Assembly (NCBI GenBank): GCA_008690995.1
Contig: VRMN01000003.1
Location: forward strand, 1,736,001 to 1,800,000
DNA length: 64,000 nucleotides
Direction of reading: 5' to 3'
Source of the DNA: Porphyridium purpureum
Taxonomy: Eukaryota; Rhodophyta; Bangiophyceae; Porphyridiales; Porphyridiaceae
Each line of letters starts with the position of its first letter. Positions within the stretch are counted from its first letter, which is position 1. Of this stretch, positions 19,770 to 29,782 are shown in pieces. The notes beneath the pieces are model-generated. The model saw only the letters and a program-made list of their open reading frames with translations. It was not told the DNA's origin and did not search any database. A program made the translations under genes and the position numbers.

Positions 19770-19839
19770 GTCGAAGGGAAGCGAGGAGGCGTGGAGGGTG
19801 TTGGGGGAAGGAGTGGTCAGAGATAAGGTAGGGGTAAAG

Positions 19840-21909
19840 ATGACGCCGAACCTTGAGGAGCCTGTGCGCGGCGACGCCGAAAATGCGCAAGCGTCTGTGG
19901 ATGGTAAGGCCGGGGAATCGGCCGGCGGAAACGCCATGTATGAGAAGCTGGACGCGCTGTTGAACAAGGTGGCCGTTTACTCGCAATTTCTGGCGGAGAG
20001 ACTGGAGGATCGCATTCAGCTGGATCGGATCGAGGAGAAGGAGGCTGAGGAGGAGACGAAGCATGCCGGGAAGCGCAAGCGGGTAGGGGATGGAAAGGAC
20101 GCGGCACAAAGCAAGCGGCGTGCGAAGGAAGAAGAGAAAGTCGAGCAGGCGTGCGAGGCGTCGGCGGTGCCTCGTTTTGTCCAGCCGCGCCTTTTACAAA
20201 ATGTGACGCTGCACCCGTATCAGCTGACTGGTGTGGAGTGGCTTGTTTCGCTGTACGAGAACGGACTGAATGGGATGCTTTGTGACGAGATGGGCTTGGG
20301 CAAGACGGTACAAGCCATTGGACTGCTCTGTTACCTGAGACAAATGGGTGTCAACGGTCCGTTCTTGGTATGCGCACCACTCACAGTGCTCCCAAATTGG
20401 AGCAACGAAGTGCGTCGCTTCGCTCCGTCTCTCAACTTCGTGCAGTATCATGGCACAAAGACGGATCGCACGGCGAAGTGGAACTCGATTCTCCGTCACA
20501 ATAAGCCAACTGATGAGAAATTTCCTCTCATCTTGACAACTTACGAAATTTTGATGAGAGATCGCGCGCGGCTCGCCAAAGTCCCCTGGCAGTACGTAAT
20601 AGTCGATGAGGGCCATCGTATGAAGAACATGAACTGCAAATTCGTTTCCGAGATTAGCAAATTTCGCAGCGCAAATCGCTTGATTTTGACCGGCACACCG
20701 CTACAAAACAATCTTCTGGAGCTTTTCAGCCTTCTGCATTTTATTCTTCCTGACATTTTTGACAGTGTCTCGGCGTTTACAAGCTGGTTTGATTTTGACG
20801 AAATGGATAACATCGGTGAGGAGGCCATCGAGCGAGAGAGACAGAATCAGCTTGTCAGCAAGCTGCACTTTGTCCTTCGTCCTTTTGTCCTGAGACGCAT
20901 GAAGCGCGACGTTGCGCAGAATCTTCCGCGCAGGAAGGAAATCCTCCTGTACTGCAGACTGACTGAGCTCCAGAGCAAGTATTACGAGGCTGCTCTCAAG
21001 GGTACACTGGGCGACCTCATCGAGGGCGCACGCGGGGGGCTTGTTGCGGGTAAGCAAAACAAGGGACTCATGAATCAGCTCATGCAGGTGCGCAAGGCTT
21101 GCTGTCATCCGTTTCTGTTTGAAGAGCAAGAAACACAGTGGGGCACGACGGATGAGCGAATAGTCACCGCGTCCGGTAAGCTTGAACTTCTTGATCGTCT
21201 CCTGCCACGCCTGCAGCGCGCTGGCCACCGCGTTTTGCTCTACTCGCAGTTCACATCGGTGCTTGACATTCTGGAAGATTTCTTGCAACTACGCCAATTT
21301 GGCACAGTGTGCCGCATTGATGGCGACGTGGGTTTGGAGAGCAGAATCGAGCAGATGAAAAACTTCAACGGCGCCGACCCACGGACCGCTGCTTTTGTGT
21401 TTCTGCTGAGCACGAGGGCCGGCGGACTGGGCATCAATCTGGTTGCTGCTGACACCGTAATATTCTTTGACTCTGACCTCAACCCGCAAATGGATCTACA
21501 AGCCATGGACCGGGCGCACAGAATTGGCCAAAAGCGCCCCGTGCATGTGTACCGATTAATCACCCGAAACACAATTGAAGAAAAGCTGCTCGAGATTGCT
21601 GGCCGAAAGCGAACGCTTGAGCACTTGGTCGTAGCAAAAGGTGGCTTCCATCGGGCTCCGCGGGAAGAACAAGACAATGATGCGTTCAAAGATGGGGTTC
21701 ATTTGAAGCCCACTGACCTCCGAGATTTGCTCGCGTTTAACCCGGTCGAGTTTGAGGCCGGCAAGAGTTCGGCCGGTTTGATTCAGGATACCGAACTGGA
21801 TGTGCTTTTAGACCGTTCTGACATGATGAAGGGCGCCCAAGACGAAGTCAAAGATAGTGGGCTGGTGAAGACATCCGCGTTTGTTTCATTTGAGCACGTA
21901 GTTCGGTAG
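19840..21909 (+). CDS. SNF2-family chromatin remodeller, DDM1/LSH (HELLS) type, 689 aa
   Basis: ATP-dependent nucleosome remodeller whose relatives maintain DNA methylation and heterochromatin. Helicase motifs in order: DEMGLGKTVQAIGLL (I, near residue 148), VDEGHRMKN (II, near 255), LTGTPLQNNLLELF (III, near 284), LLSTRAGGLGINLV (V, near 523) and MDRAHRIGQKRPVHVYR (VI, near 556). The N-terminal KLDALLNKVAVYSQFLAERL helix is typical of LSH/DDM1, followed by a basic linker. I chose ATG 19840; an in-frame ATG at 19681 would add 53 residues but lies in the promoter element cluster. Its stop is 73 bases from the convergent fumarase stop. Confidence 0.92.
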   Translation: MTPNLEEPVRGDAENAQASVDGKAGESAGGNAMYEKLDALLNKVAVYSQFLAERLEDRIQLDRIEEKEAEEETKHAGKRKRVGDGKDAAQSKRRAKEEEKVEQACEASAVPRFVQPRLLQNVTLHPYQLTGVEWLVSLYENGLNGMLCDEMGLGKTVQAIGLLCYLRQMGVNGPFLVCAPLTVLPNWSNEVRRFAPSLNFVQYHGTKTDRTAKWNSILRHNKPTDEKFPLILTTYEILMRDRARLAKVPWQYVIVDEGHRMKNMNCKFVSEISKFRSANRLILTGTPLQNNLLELFSLLHFILPDIFDSVSAFTSWFDFDEMDNIGEEAIERERQNQLVSKLHFVLRPFVLRRMKRDVAQNLPRRKEILLYCRLTELQSKYYEAALKGTLGDLIEGARGGLVAGKQNKGLMNQLMQVRKACCHPFLFEEQETQWGTTDERIVTASGKLELLDRLLPRLQRAGHRVLLYSQFTSVLDILEDFLQLRQFGTVCRIDGDVGLESRIEQMKNFNGADPRTAAFVFLLSTRAGGLGINLVAADTVIFFDSDLNPQMDLQAMDRAHRIGQKRPVHVYRLITRNTIEEKLLEIAGRKRTLEHLVVAKGGFHRAPREEQDNDAFKDGVHLKPTDLRDLLAFNPVEFEAGKSSAGLIQDTELDVLLDRSDMMKGAQDEVKDSGLVKTSAFVSFEHVVR

Positions 21910-21982
21910 CATGGCACGTATGAGTTCCTAGTATTGCCGATCCTGTCTAGCTCTAGTGATTTATTTCTCTCGCCGTATAAGA

Positions 21983-22525
21983 CTACTTTTTCGAAACCGC
22001 ATCTTGGGCGCTCAGCATCTTCCTTGGATCTACGTAAAAATCAAATTCGTCCGCTGTCAAGTAGCCAAGCTGCAGACATTCCTGCTTGAGCGTCGTGCCG
22101 GCCTTGTGCGCATTTTTGGCGATCTCCGCGGCTTTGTCGTATCCGATAACTGGGTTCAGGGCAGTCACCAGGCACAGGCTTTTCTCCACAAGCTCTGCGA
22201 TGCGCGAAACGTTCGGAACGATTCCTCGAACGCAATTTCGAGAAAACATAGAGGCTGCGTCGCCAAGGAGACGCACGCTGCGCAGTACCTCAGACGCAAT
22301 GAGTGGCCGATAAACATTCAGCTCAAAATGTCCTTGAGCGCCTGCAAAAGCGACCGCTGCCTGCGCTCCAAGAACAGCTGCGGCGACCTGAGTGACAGAC
22401 TCGCAACTGGTTGGATTCACCTTCCCGGGCTGAGAATAGAAGTGGTTAGAAGAGCGCAGTACACTTACGGTTAGCGCACTGTTCAGGCAACATCGAACGC
22501 AGAAATGACCGACTTCAAGAAATAG

Positions 22526-22559
<34 letters not shown>

Positions 22560-23580
22560 AACGAATAAAAGGACATTGGCCCGGGGTTCAACCTACCATG
22601 ATGCTGCTCCCGGGCTCGTTCTCAGGCAGCAAAAGCTCGCCGAGCGAACAGCGAGGACCGGAGCCCAGGAAACGAATATCATTCGCAATTTTGTGCAAAG
22701 CCGACGCGCAAGAAGTCAGTGCACCTTGCAAGTTGACCAGTGCATCGCATCCGCCCAGAGCTTCGAACTTGTTGGGTGCGGTTTTGAACGGGAGACCTGT
22801 GTACAAGGCCACCTGCTCAGCAAACAGCACATCAAAGCCCCTGACAGAGTTCAAACCCGTACCCACTGCCGTGCCACCCTGCGCAAGCTCGTAGATATCG
22901 CCAAGGCAAAACTCAATGCGCTCTCGTGATTTGCTGACCTGGTGCGCATAGGCCCCAAAGGACTGGCCCAGCGTGAGTGGAACTGCATCCATGGTGTGGG
23001 TGCGTCCTATCTTGACAATATCCGCAAAGTCTTGCGACTTTGCCTCGAGGTCTTGCTGCAATTCAAGCAGGTTCGCCAGCAGCTCTGTCGAAGCCATCGC
23101 CACAGCGATATGCGAAGCGGTCGGAAACGTGTCGTTACTAGACTGGCCCATGTTGACGTGGTCGTTTGGATGGCACGGTGACTTGGACCCCATCTTTCCG
23201 CCCAGCACTTGGATCGCGCGGTTGCTCAACACCTCGTTCATATTCATATTGCTCTGCGTGCCAGAACCAGTCTGAAAGATAACCAGTGGGAAATGTTGAG
23301 GACCGAGCACACCCTCCAGCACTTCGTCGGCGGCGCTCACGATGGCGTTGCCTAGCTCTGGTTTGAGCGCTCCCAGCTGCATGTTTGTGAGAGCCGCTGC
23401 GCGCTTCACAATCGCGAGACTTCTGACAATCTGCTGCGGCATCCGTTCGACACCAGGTAACCCGATCGGAAAATTGTCGATCGAACGCTGCGTCTGCGCG
23501 CCGTACAAAAGTTGCGCGTCGACCTCGACCGCCCCCATGGAGTCCGTTTCGATGCGGCGTCCCGCGTGCCCTGGTTCCAT
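21983..23580 (-). CDS. Fumarate hydratase, class II, two exons, 476 aa
   Basis: Catalyses fumarate to malate. Exon 1 is 22597-23580 and exon 2 is 21983-22429. The 167-base intron (22430-22596) has GTAGGT donor, CTAAC branch-like box and TTCTCAG acceptor, and it splits the signature GSSIM|PGKVNPT, which is intact only after splicing. Other family blocks: [41 protein letters not shown]-like [18 protein letters not shown], and [13 protein letters not shown]. The first in-frame ATG is 23578-23580 and starts close to the mature enzyme (MEPGHAGRR), so no mitochondrial presequence is visible; an unseen upstream exon or a cytosolic enzyme are both possible. Confidence 0.93.
22526..22557 (+). repeat. 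A32 homopolymer inside fumarase intron
   Basis: A run of 32 A on the plus strand, i.e. poly-T in the fumarase transcript's intron. It lies near the donor side rather than at the acceptor, so it is not simply the polypyrimidine tract. Confidence 0.9.
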
Positions 23581-23797
23581 GAAGGCTACCGAATCCTGTC
23601 GACCAAGCAAACGACCTTCGCAGGACGTTACTCGCGGTGAGAGATGTGGGAAGCTACTTTTAAAGCGATTTCTTACAATTAGTCTTAGCGATGTAGAGAT
23701 TTTGCCGGCGTTTTTCGGCCGTGCTCATCGAGGCGTGGCGTCGGGAATGCAGAATCACTGTGCCGCCATAGCCGGTAGCTTTGCAGTGCGCAGGACG

Positions 23798-25588
23798 TTA
23801 GAGGCTGAACTTAGACGGAGGATCAGGAAGATCCTCGCTGAGGTCAAGGAGAGTGTTCAATTTTGGGGCGACGACACGGCACCATTCACTGTCCGCACGC
23901 TGGTCAAGCGAACCGTATTTGGCACGGATCCACTCACGCATTACCTGCAAGCTGCCGAATCCCTTTTCTGAGCCAATCCTTTTCTTGCCCTTGGGGAAAC
24001 CGTCCATGAGGTCAAGAATCGTGGAGGCAAGTTCGTCCGCGCCGCGCACCAGTAGCCCGCTCTTCCCGGGAACAATGAGCTCCGTGATGCAACCATAATC
24101 CACTGCAATCACGGGTAAACCTGCACCAAGCATGTCGACGGCTTTCATGGGTAGATCTAATCCTGACGACGAGGAATGCAGGCACACTCCCACATCAGCA
24201 CTGCCTAACAAATGAGCATAATCTTGTTTAGACAGCCATGCACATACCACGAGGATGCAACGCAAGTCTGCCCGCGCAATGCGTGCTTCAAAAGCAGCTC
24301 GTAAAGGACCCCTGCCGGTAATGACGAAAAGCAGCTGCGGAGGGGATACCAGGGACCTTTCCAAGTTGGATACTTGCGTCTCTCCGGTCCTAGTATTGCT
24401 ATAGCTCATTTGCAGCAAACTCTTGTCGAGCTCAACAAGCGCGTCGAATAGGAGCTCAAAGTCCTCGTCTGGCGTCCAGCTGGTGCTAGAGACACACAAA
24501 AAGGGCCGATCGGATCGCCGTGTAGTATGTTGATTGCGCTCACCACACGACGTTCGCAAGGTACAAGATACAGGATAACTGCCCCTCTCTGTGGCGATGG
24601 GAAGTGAGTATTCTTGCTCCAGGCGCAGGAACAAGTCATGCTCCTCTTCGACAGAGACCGGCCGGAAGACGCAGTGGGGCATATCGTAATACACTGTAGC
24701 ATCAACATTCCATTCGTCGCGCAAAAATTCACACATGGCCGTGCTGACGCAGAGATGTGCGTCTGCGTACGGCGCAAGCGTGCTCTCGTACCACTCTGCA
24801 AGTACAAGGAGCAGGCTTGGTGCGCGGGTGGTGCGTAGAATTGTGTAGCCGAAATTATGCCAGTCCACCACGACCAGCGCACCGTGTCGCAAGCGAGCAA
24901 AAACCAAGGCGATCAACAAACTCGGTATGCTGGGTGGGTTTTGCATGATTAACGCGTCAAGCCTCGGCCGGCACGTCCATAGCGCTTCAATCAGGTCCAA
25001 TGCGCGTGACACCGTCGCAAGGACTGAAGTGATAAAGTAAACAGCGCTACCGTGATCCCGTCGCACACGTGTCCTGGCATGAATTTTCCGGAACGTCACC
25101 TGCGGGCTTGTCTGGCCTTGCGTTGGAAACTGCGGATGCGGCATGCCTGGCTCGGTCTGGACGAGGCTCTTCGGTGGGTCCCCATAAGCAAAGACAGTCA
25201 CGCGAGTCGAGGACCGCGGTACCGCACCCTGCTGACTGATGGCGCCTCCCTCGTAGTAGCCTTTCGACAGAACCGTGGCTCCAGCTTCGTCCAGATCGGC
25301 GTCGCTTTCGGCGCCGAATTGAGATGGGGATACAGAAGGGCGGAAAGACCATTTGGCCAGCATTTCAGCGTGGTGCAGCGTGCGCGGCGATTGCCCAATG
25401 TCGCCATTGACAAGCACGGCCACGTGGACGTCCCTCGTGAGATCCTCTTGTATTTTGGGGCCACCAACACGACTTGCCCAGCACAGACACGCCCAAGTCA
25501 AACGCGCAATCTCATCCAAGCCCCAGGCTACGTGCACGCAAAGTAAGGCCACGCAGGTCCACAGGAACACCGTTATGGTCCACTCCAT
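23798..25588 (-). CDS. ALG1: ALG1-type beta-1,4-mannosyltransferase (GT33), 596 aa
   Basis: ER enzyme adding the first mannose to GlcNAc2-PP-dolichol in N-glycan synthesis. An N-terminal membrane anchor (about residues 4-24) precedes VAVLVNGDIGQSPRTLHHAE, the family's start. Further blocks: LIMQNPPSIPSLLIAL, VVVDWHNFGYTIL, DAHLCVSTAMCEFL, ATVYYDMPHCVFRPV, SSTSWTPDEDFELLFDALVE, FVITGRGPL and the late GLDLPMKAVDMLGAGLPVIA with the catalytic-side acid. Several inserts make it longer than yeast Alg1 (449 aa). It lies downstream of, and parallel to, the GT90 gene. Confidence 0.93.
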   Translation of the reverse strand: MEWTITVFLWTCVALLCVHVAWGLDEIARLTWACLCWASRVGGPKIQEDLTRDVHVAVLVNGDIGQSPRTLHHAEMLAKWSFRPSVSPSQFGAESDADLDEAGATVLSKGYYEGGAISQQGAVPRSSTRVTVFAYGDPPKSLVQTEPGMPHPQFPTQGQTSPQVTFRKIHARTRVRRDHGSAVYFITSVLATVSRALDLIEALWTCRPRLDALIMQNPPSIPSLLIALVFARLRHGALVVVDWHNFGYTILRTTRAPSLLLVLAEWYESTLAPYADAHLCVSTAMCEFLRDEWNVDATVYYDMPHCVFRPVSVEEEHDLFLRLEQEYSLPIATERGSYPVSCTLRTSCGERNQHTTRRSDRPFLCVSSTSWTPDEDFELLFDALVELDKSLLQMSYSNTRTGETQVSNLERSLVSPPQLLFVITGRGPLRAAFEARIARADLRCILVVCAWLSKQDYAHLLGSADVGVCLHSSSSGLDLPMKAVDMLGAGLPVIAVDYGCITELIVPGKSGLLVRGADELASTILDLMDGFPKGKKRIGSEKGFGSLQVMREWIRAKYGSLDQRADSEWCRVVAPKLNTLLDLSEDLPDPPSKFSL

Positions 25589-25776
25589 TCAGCAACGGGC
25601 CTGCACGCAGCGAAGATGGTGTGAGCACACTCGAAACAGACGCACTCGAATGCTGTTTCTCATGGAAGCTGTCGATCACTCGTTTACGGACAAGAGTTCC
25701 ACTAGAGTCTTGACTATGAGCTATGTGAGAGCTGGCATGGGCGCCGCGCAGCGTCGAAGCGTTCCACGCATCTCGT

Positions 25777-27438
25777 CTAAAATCGCTTTGGAAGCGGTGT
25801 GGGCAACGAGCTCATGCGCGGAGCATCTGCAGCCTTTTGGCGTCTGGCAAAACGGAGGATGGCCATGTGAGCAAATTCTAGCATTGCAGCCTCACTCAAA
25901 ACATTCTGTGCAAATTCGACCCCATTGGCAGCGATCTGCTCGACGTCCCGATCGTGGTCCACTGCCCACTGCTGCTGCTCAATAAGATCGCTCATGTCCT
26001 CCTTCACAGGAATGTAGTGCACGAATGGCTGCATGAGCAGGTAAAACCACTCTTGCAGCTTGACGTCATGCTTCATGAGCGCACTGTTGAGAAAGAGCAG
26101 ATTGCGCACGCGCTCCGCCCAGTCCGCGTTCGCGCCCACGCTCAGAACCACCTTGTAGGCCTGAAATTCTACAAGCTTCAGTTTGGCGTCAGGATCGACG
26201 GGCACATTTTCAAAGTAAGGAGAATCCTTCGGGCCTTTTGAGGTAAACTTGACGTCAAACAGATCTGGACGCTTCTGGGCTATTTTGTACATGGCGCCTC
26301 GACTCATTTTCGTCCAGTCTGTGCTCTTCACGCAGGTGTCCCAACACGACGCCATCAGCTGCTGGCTCATGTGATAGTTCCCACGGAACACCGCGCGGCT
26401 ATTCTTGCGCATCCATGGATAATCGGAGTGCTTGGACAAATAATTGTTGTACGCGTATCCGTCCCAGCCCGTAAAGTTCAAGCCGTACCCGAGCGGCTGA
26501 CCTCGGCTGTTTCCTATCGGGAACGGTATGGTATTTCTGTGGTGCTTTGACTGCCGAATAGATGAGAAGGCAGCGATTTTACCCGTCGAGGCAGCATCGT
26601 TGAGCGTCACCAAGAAGGAAACCGGCTTCATCTTGTACTTGTGGACTAGCGCTTCCATCAAGCCTCGCAGCGACTCGAATCGTGTATGCTTGTTCTCCGG
26701 CTCCCACTTGCGCATGTACTCTACCGTGTGATTAGGGGTGATCCTAACAAGCACAACTCGCTCCGAAAGACTGTTTGAATCTTCAAGAGCGCTTTCCTGT
26801 GCTTTAACGCTGAATGCGCTCAACTCTGCCGTGGAAAAGAAGTCGTCCAGCACTCTGGCAAACTCTTTCCGTCGCTCTTCATGACTCCACGGGTACCACT
26901 GCGGTACCCTACCTTCGACCCTGCCGTCCTGCGGCCTGGTGTTCTTCGACCATTCTGCTTCGGGATTCGCGCGCAACCTGTCGCCCGTGATAGTCTTTGC
27001 ATCACTGCTCGAAGACACATGCGGAATGATCTTTGCCATATGTGAATAGACCAATAATGAGAATGACACAATGATGCATGCCGTCACAAACGCCCACCCG
27101 AACTTTGGATTCCATGGCATGGGGACGGCGAGGTCAGCTTGTTCTTCTCTTCTGTGAACCTTGTGTCCCGTTCTTTTCTTCTGCACCGAAGTCTGCGCTG
27201 GAGTTGTCTTGGAAACCGAAGACGACAACGATGACGATGACTTTGCTGCTGATGACGCCGGGCCCTTTCTGTCGGCATTCTTTTTGCTACTCTTTGCGCT
27301 ACTGCCCTCCTGCTCACGCGGCGCTCTCTTCTGATCGCGCGCACTGTCAGAAGCCACGCCAAGCTTCTTCGACGCAGACGTGATCGCCGCCGCCGATGTC
27401 GACGACGACGACGACGACTTGGCGCCACTCTTCTTCAT
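25777..27438 (-). CDS. GT90-family (CAP10/POGLUT-like) glycosyltransferase, type II membrane protein, 553 aa
   Basis: Secretory-pathway glycosyltransferase related to Rumi/POGLUT1 (O-glucosyl/xylosyl transfer) and fungal CAP10. Residues 1-105 are Ser/Lys-rich and cytosolic, followed by one membrane helix (FGWAFVTACIIVSFSLLVYS, about 112-131). The GT90 core includes DYPWMRKNSRAVFRGNYHMS, a conserved Cys pair in ASCWDTCVKS, RGAMYKIAQKRPDLFDVKFT and KLKLVEFQAYKVVLSVGANA, ending with VHYIPVKEDMSDL. Acceptor unknown; in an alga it may act on cell-wall glycans rather than EGF repeats. Confidence 0.9.
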   Translation of the reverse strand: MKKSGAKSSSSSSTSAAAITSASKKLGVASDSARDQKRAPREQEGSSAKSSKKNADRKGPASSAAKSSSSLSSSVSKTTPAQTSVQKKRTGHKVHRREEQADLAVPMPWNPKFGWAFVTACIIVSFSLLVYSHMAKIIPHVSSSSDAKTITGDRLRANPEAEWSKNTRPQDGRVEGRVPQWYPWSHEERRKEFARVLDDFFSTAELSAFSVKAQESALEDSNSLSERVVLVRITPNHTVEYMRKWEPENKHTRFESLRGLMEALVHKYKMKPVSFLVTLNDAASTGKIAAFSSIRQSKHHRNTIPFPIGNSRGQPLGYGLNFTGWDGYAYNNYLSKHSDYPWMRKNSRAVFRGNYHMSQQLMASCWDTCVKSTDWTKMSRGAMYKIAQKRPDLFDVKFTSKGPKDSPYFENVPVDPDAKLKLVEFQAYKVVLSVGANADWAERVRNLLFLNSALMKHDVKLQEWFYLLMQPFVHYIPVKEDMSDLIEQQQWAVDHDRDVEQIAANGVEFAQNVLSEAAMLEFAHMAILRFARRQKAADAPRMSSLPTPLPKRF

Positions 27439-27942
27439 GACATGCGAACCTATCTCTCTCCCTGTCGCCCTTTCTTCTTGTTGTGATACTCTCTCACGCG
27501 TGCGTGTTCAATGAGTCTACACACCCACTTCATCCCCGCTTCGGTTTATCAGCTTCTCGGTTTCGGTTCCTCAGCGCGCCGATTGTTATTTCCCGTGCTT
27601 CAAGTCGTGTCATCATTACATCTTCAAACCAGATGACAGCGAATGAATAATGACAGAAAAGCATCACGGATGACTTAATGATGACATCTTTTCATTGTTT
27701 CAGAATCGAGATTTCTTTGGTTTTGGCGTGCGTTTGTGTGGACGTGGAAGCCAAACTGGTAGAAGAAAGGCGGATGGATTGGATGCGGCAAATTGTTGAA
27801 GCATGAAAAAAGATGCCGGTGTGGGTGTTGAGATGTGAGGGGTGAAGCACGGGTGGTGCGATCGTGAGGAGTGGAGCAGACGAGAGGAGGAGGAGAAGAG
27901 GGAGGGAGAGAGAGAGAGGGAGAGAGGGAGAGAGAGACAGAG
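27439..27942. other. Intergenic between divergent GT90 and J-protein genes
   Basis: About 500 bases. AT-richer and with several ATGATGACA-like repeats near 27610-27690. A GA-rich tract (27885-27942) abuts the J-protein ATG. No gene seen. Confidence 0.55.
27893..27942 (+). repeat. GA-rich tract in J-protein leader
   Basis: Imperfect (GA)n/GGGAGA on the sense strand immediately before the ATG. Confidence 0.8.
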
Positions 27943-28830
27943 ATGGGGGGTAAAGGAGATGATGATCAGGACCAGCAGATGGTGCAGCGCGCGCTGAAGG
28001 ACCTGGATTTGGTGTCCAGCACGCTGGAAGAGCTGCAGCTTGCAAATGTCGTGACCAGGAGCAAGCAGGTCGTGCAGTTCTCGTCCGCGTACGGCTCGGA
28101 CCAGGAGGATTCTGACAGCGATGAGGAGGACGGAAGGGTGTTCACGCAGCGCGAGTACCATGACAGCGGCCAGCTGCGCATGTATCGCACATACCAGGTG
28201 AAGCCCAACCCGAATGGCTCGGGCGTGTACCAACGTCTGATTGAAGAGAAGCATTTCAACCCGGACGGCGTGTGCATGGTGGACATCCACTTCTCTGTGG
28301 GGCAGCCCTACCTGTCGCGAAAGCACTACCACCCGTCGCAAAGCCTCAAGTCGGAGAAGCTATTTTACGTCGAGGACGAGGTGAAGATGATTTGCCGCAA
28401 GGCGCACTACTGGCGCGAATACTATGACGGCGGCGGCACCAAGAGCGAGGTGCAGTACGACGGTCACGGCGTTCGTATCGGGTTTTGTAAGCGGTACGGA
28501 CGGGACGGCTCCATTCTGTGGATCAAGGACTACACGCGCGAGTACCAGGACAACCTGCATGAATTCAAGAGCCGCATTGGCGAGCTGGACTTTTCGTACG
28601 CAGATGCCGCCAAGCACCTGGGCTTTGATGCGATTCCGGCCACCATGAAGGAGGTGGAGCGGCAGTACCGGCTCATGAGTCTGCCGCTGCATCCAGATAA
28701 GCAGGGCGTTGTGTCGGAGGAAATGACAGAGAAATTTATCGAGCTGTCGCGCGCGCGCGATTCGCTTCGTGAGTATTTTGACATGATCGCCGAAAACGGG
28801 ACGGGCGGGGACAGGGCAGAGAAGCAGTAG
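27943..28830 (+). CDS. J-domain protein with C-terminal J domain and MORN-like repeats, 295 aa
   Basis: Predicted Hsp40-type co-chaperone of unusual build. Residues 60-205 hold repeating aromatic/Gly units such as REYHDSGQLRMYRTYQV, EEKHFNPDGVCMVDIHF, YWREYYDGGGTKSEVQYDG and CKRYGRDGSILWIKDYTREY, which resemble MORN or YwqK-like antitoxin repeats. The J domain is C-terminal: DAAKHLGFDAIPATMKEVER, then the intact HPD in SLPLHPDKQG (about residue 248). An acidic SDQEDSDSDEEDG stretch is near 45-60. The ATG at 27943 follows a GA-rich leader. I cannot assign a named orthologue. Confidence 0.8.
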   Translation: MGGKGDDDQDQQMVQRALKDLDLVSSTLEELQLANVVTRSKQVVQFSSAYGSDQEDSDSDEEDGRVFTQREYHDSGQLRMYRTYQVKPNPNGSGVYQRLIEEKHFNPDGVCMVDIHFSVGQPYLSRKHYHPSQSLKSEKLFYVEDEVKMICRKAHYWREYYDGGGTKSEVQYDGHGVRIGFCKRYGRDGSILWIKDYTREYQDNLHEFKSRIGELDFSYADAAKHLGFDAIPATMKEVERQYRLMSLPLHPDKQGVVSEEMTEKFIELSRARDSLREYFDMIAENGTGGDRAEKQ

Positions 28831-29214
28831 TCGCCAGCCGTGCTGCAAGCGCGGCGCCCTTGCAGTTGTCACTGCAGGGCGCGCCAGCAGTGTGGATTGG
28901 AATATGGGGAGTAAACGCGGGCATCAAGGCCAAGCCGTCAAGAAGATCAACCAAAGAATCAAAAGATTTCACGCATCGCACTATTCTTTTTAAAATCTGA
29001 GAGTATTTTTTGGTTCGAGCATGAATGTATCGCGAGCGATGGGCAACTCGATGGAAAAAAATTAGCCCCCATGACTGAGTCGTGCGCCATTCGAGGTCAG
29101 AGACTGATTGGAGCGGTCCGCATCACCAAAACGCCTATAGAGGAACGAGAGGGCGGGGCGCGAGACATCGAGTCACGTTCGCAGATGATGCACCAGCAAT
29201 ACCCCACATCCGAT
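28831..29214. other. Intergenic, convergent 3' ends
   Basis: 384 bases between the J-protein stop and the thylakoid-type gene stop; AT-rich patch near 28985-29070. Nothing else recognised. Confidence 0.5.
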
Positions 29215-29782
29215 CTAATCCTTCAGCGGCGGTGAGAGGAAAACGATCAGCGCGGCAATCGATCCCAGGCCGAGCACTGAACACGACGGGGAACAAAATC
29301 GCGAAATCACAAGAAAGAACAGAAGAAACCAAACGCAACGAGTCAATCCGAGTTAGTAAACCTGATTCCACAAGGAAAACTGCAGCGATCTGTGGGGTAA
29401 AACTAGCGGCAGAACCGACCGTAGTATCCCATGAAATGCGCAGAGGTTATGTGATCCGCGGTGCGCTGCAAGTCTACCACACCCTCGACGAGACAAGGAA
29501 CATCTCGCCACAGATCCGCCGCCAAATGCATGGGCTGACGACGCTAAACGTACCTGGTCCGAGATAGCCGCCAAAGTCGCCCTCCTTGGAAGCCACAAAG
29601 TTGATGAGCTCGAGAGCCTTGAACGCGGCGTCAGAGCTCACCACAGATTCGAGCGCCATGTTCATTTGCGCGGCACTTGCGGCGCGTCTCCCGCGCACGG
29701 CGCGCGGCGTCGCAGCCTTGGTGGCGAGCTGCACGCGCGTCGGCGCGCGCGTCAAAGCAACTGAGGATCCCACAAACGCCAT
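29215..29782 (-). CDS. Small plastid-targeted single-helix membrane protein, two exons, 96 aa
   Basis: Exon 1 is 29554-29782 and exon 2 is 29215-29276; the 277-base intron (29277-29553) has a G|GTACGT donor, an exact TACTAAC branch box near 29355 and a TTCAG acceptor. The leader MAFVGSSVALTRAPTRVQLA with Phe at position 3 fits a rhodophyte plastid transit peptide. The mature part has an amphipathic helix ELINFVASKEGDFGGYLGP, then one membrane helix VLGLGSIAALIVFL ending SPPLKD. This looks like a small thylakoid subunit or assembly factor; I do not recognise a named family with certainty. Exon 2 is only 20 codons, so routine gene finders may miss it. Confidence 0.75.

Larger units (their letters stand above)
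19579..19839. promoter_or_regulatory. Divergent promoter: TPR/J-like gene and SNF2 gene
   Basis: 261 bases between the two ATGs, the most element-rich stretch in the window: four GTACAGT/ACTGTAC copies plus one ACAGTAC between 19653 and 19729, and an E2F-like site at 19758-19769. The SNF2 reading frame is open through it, with an ATG at 19681 inside the element cluster. Confidence 0.55.
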
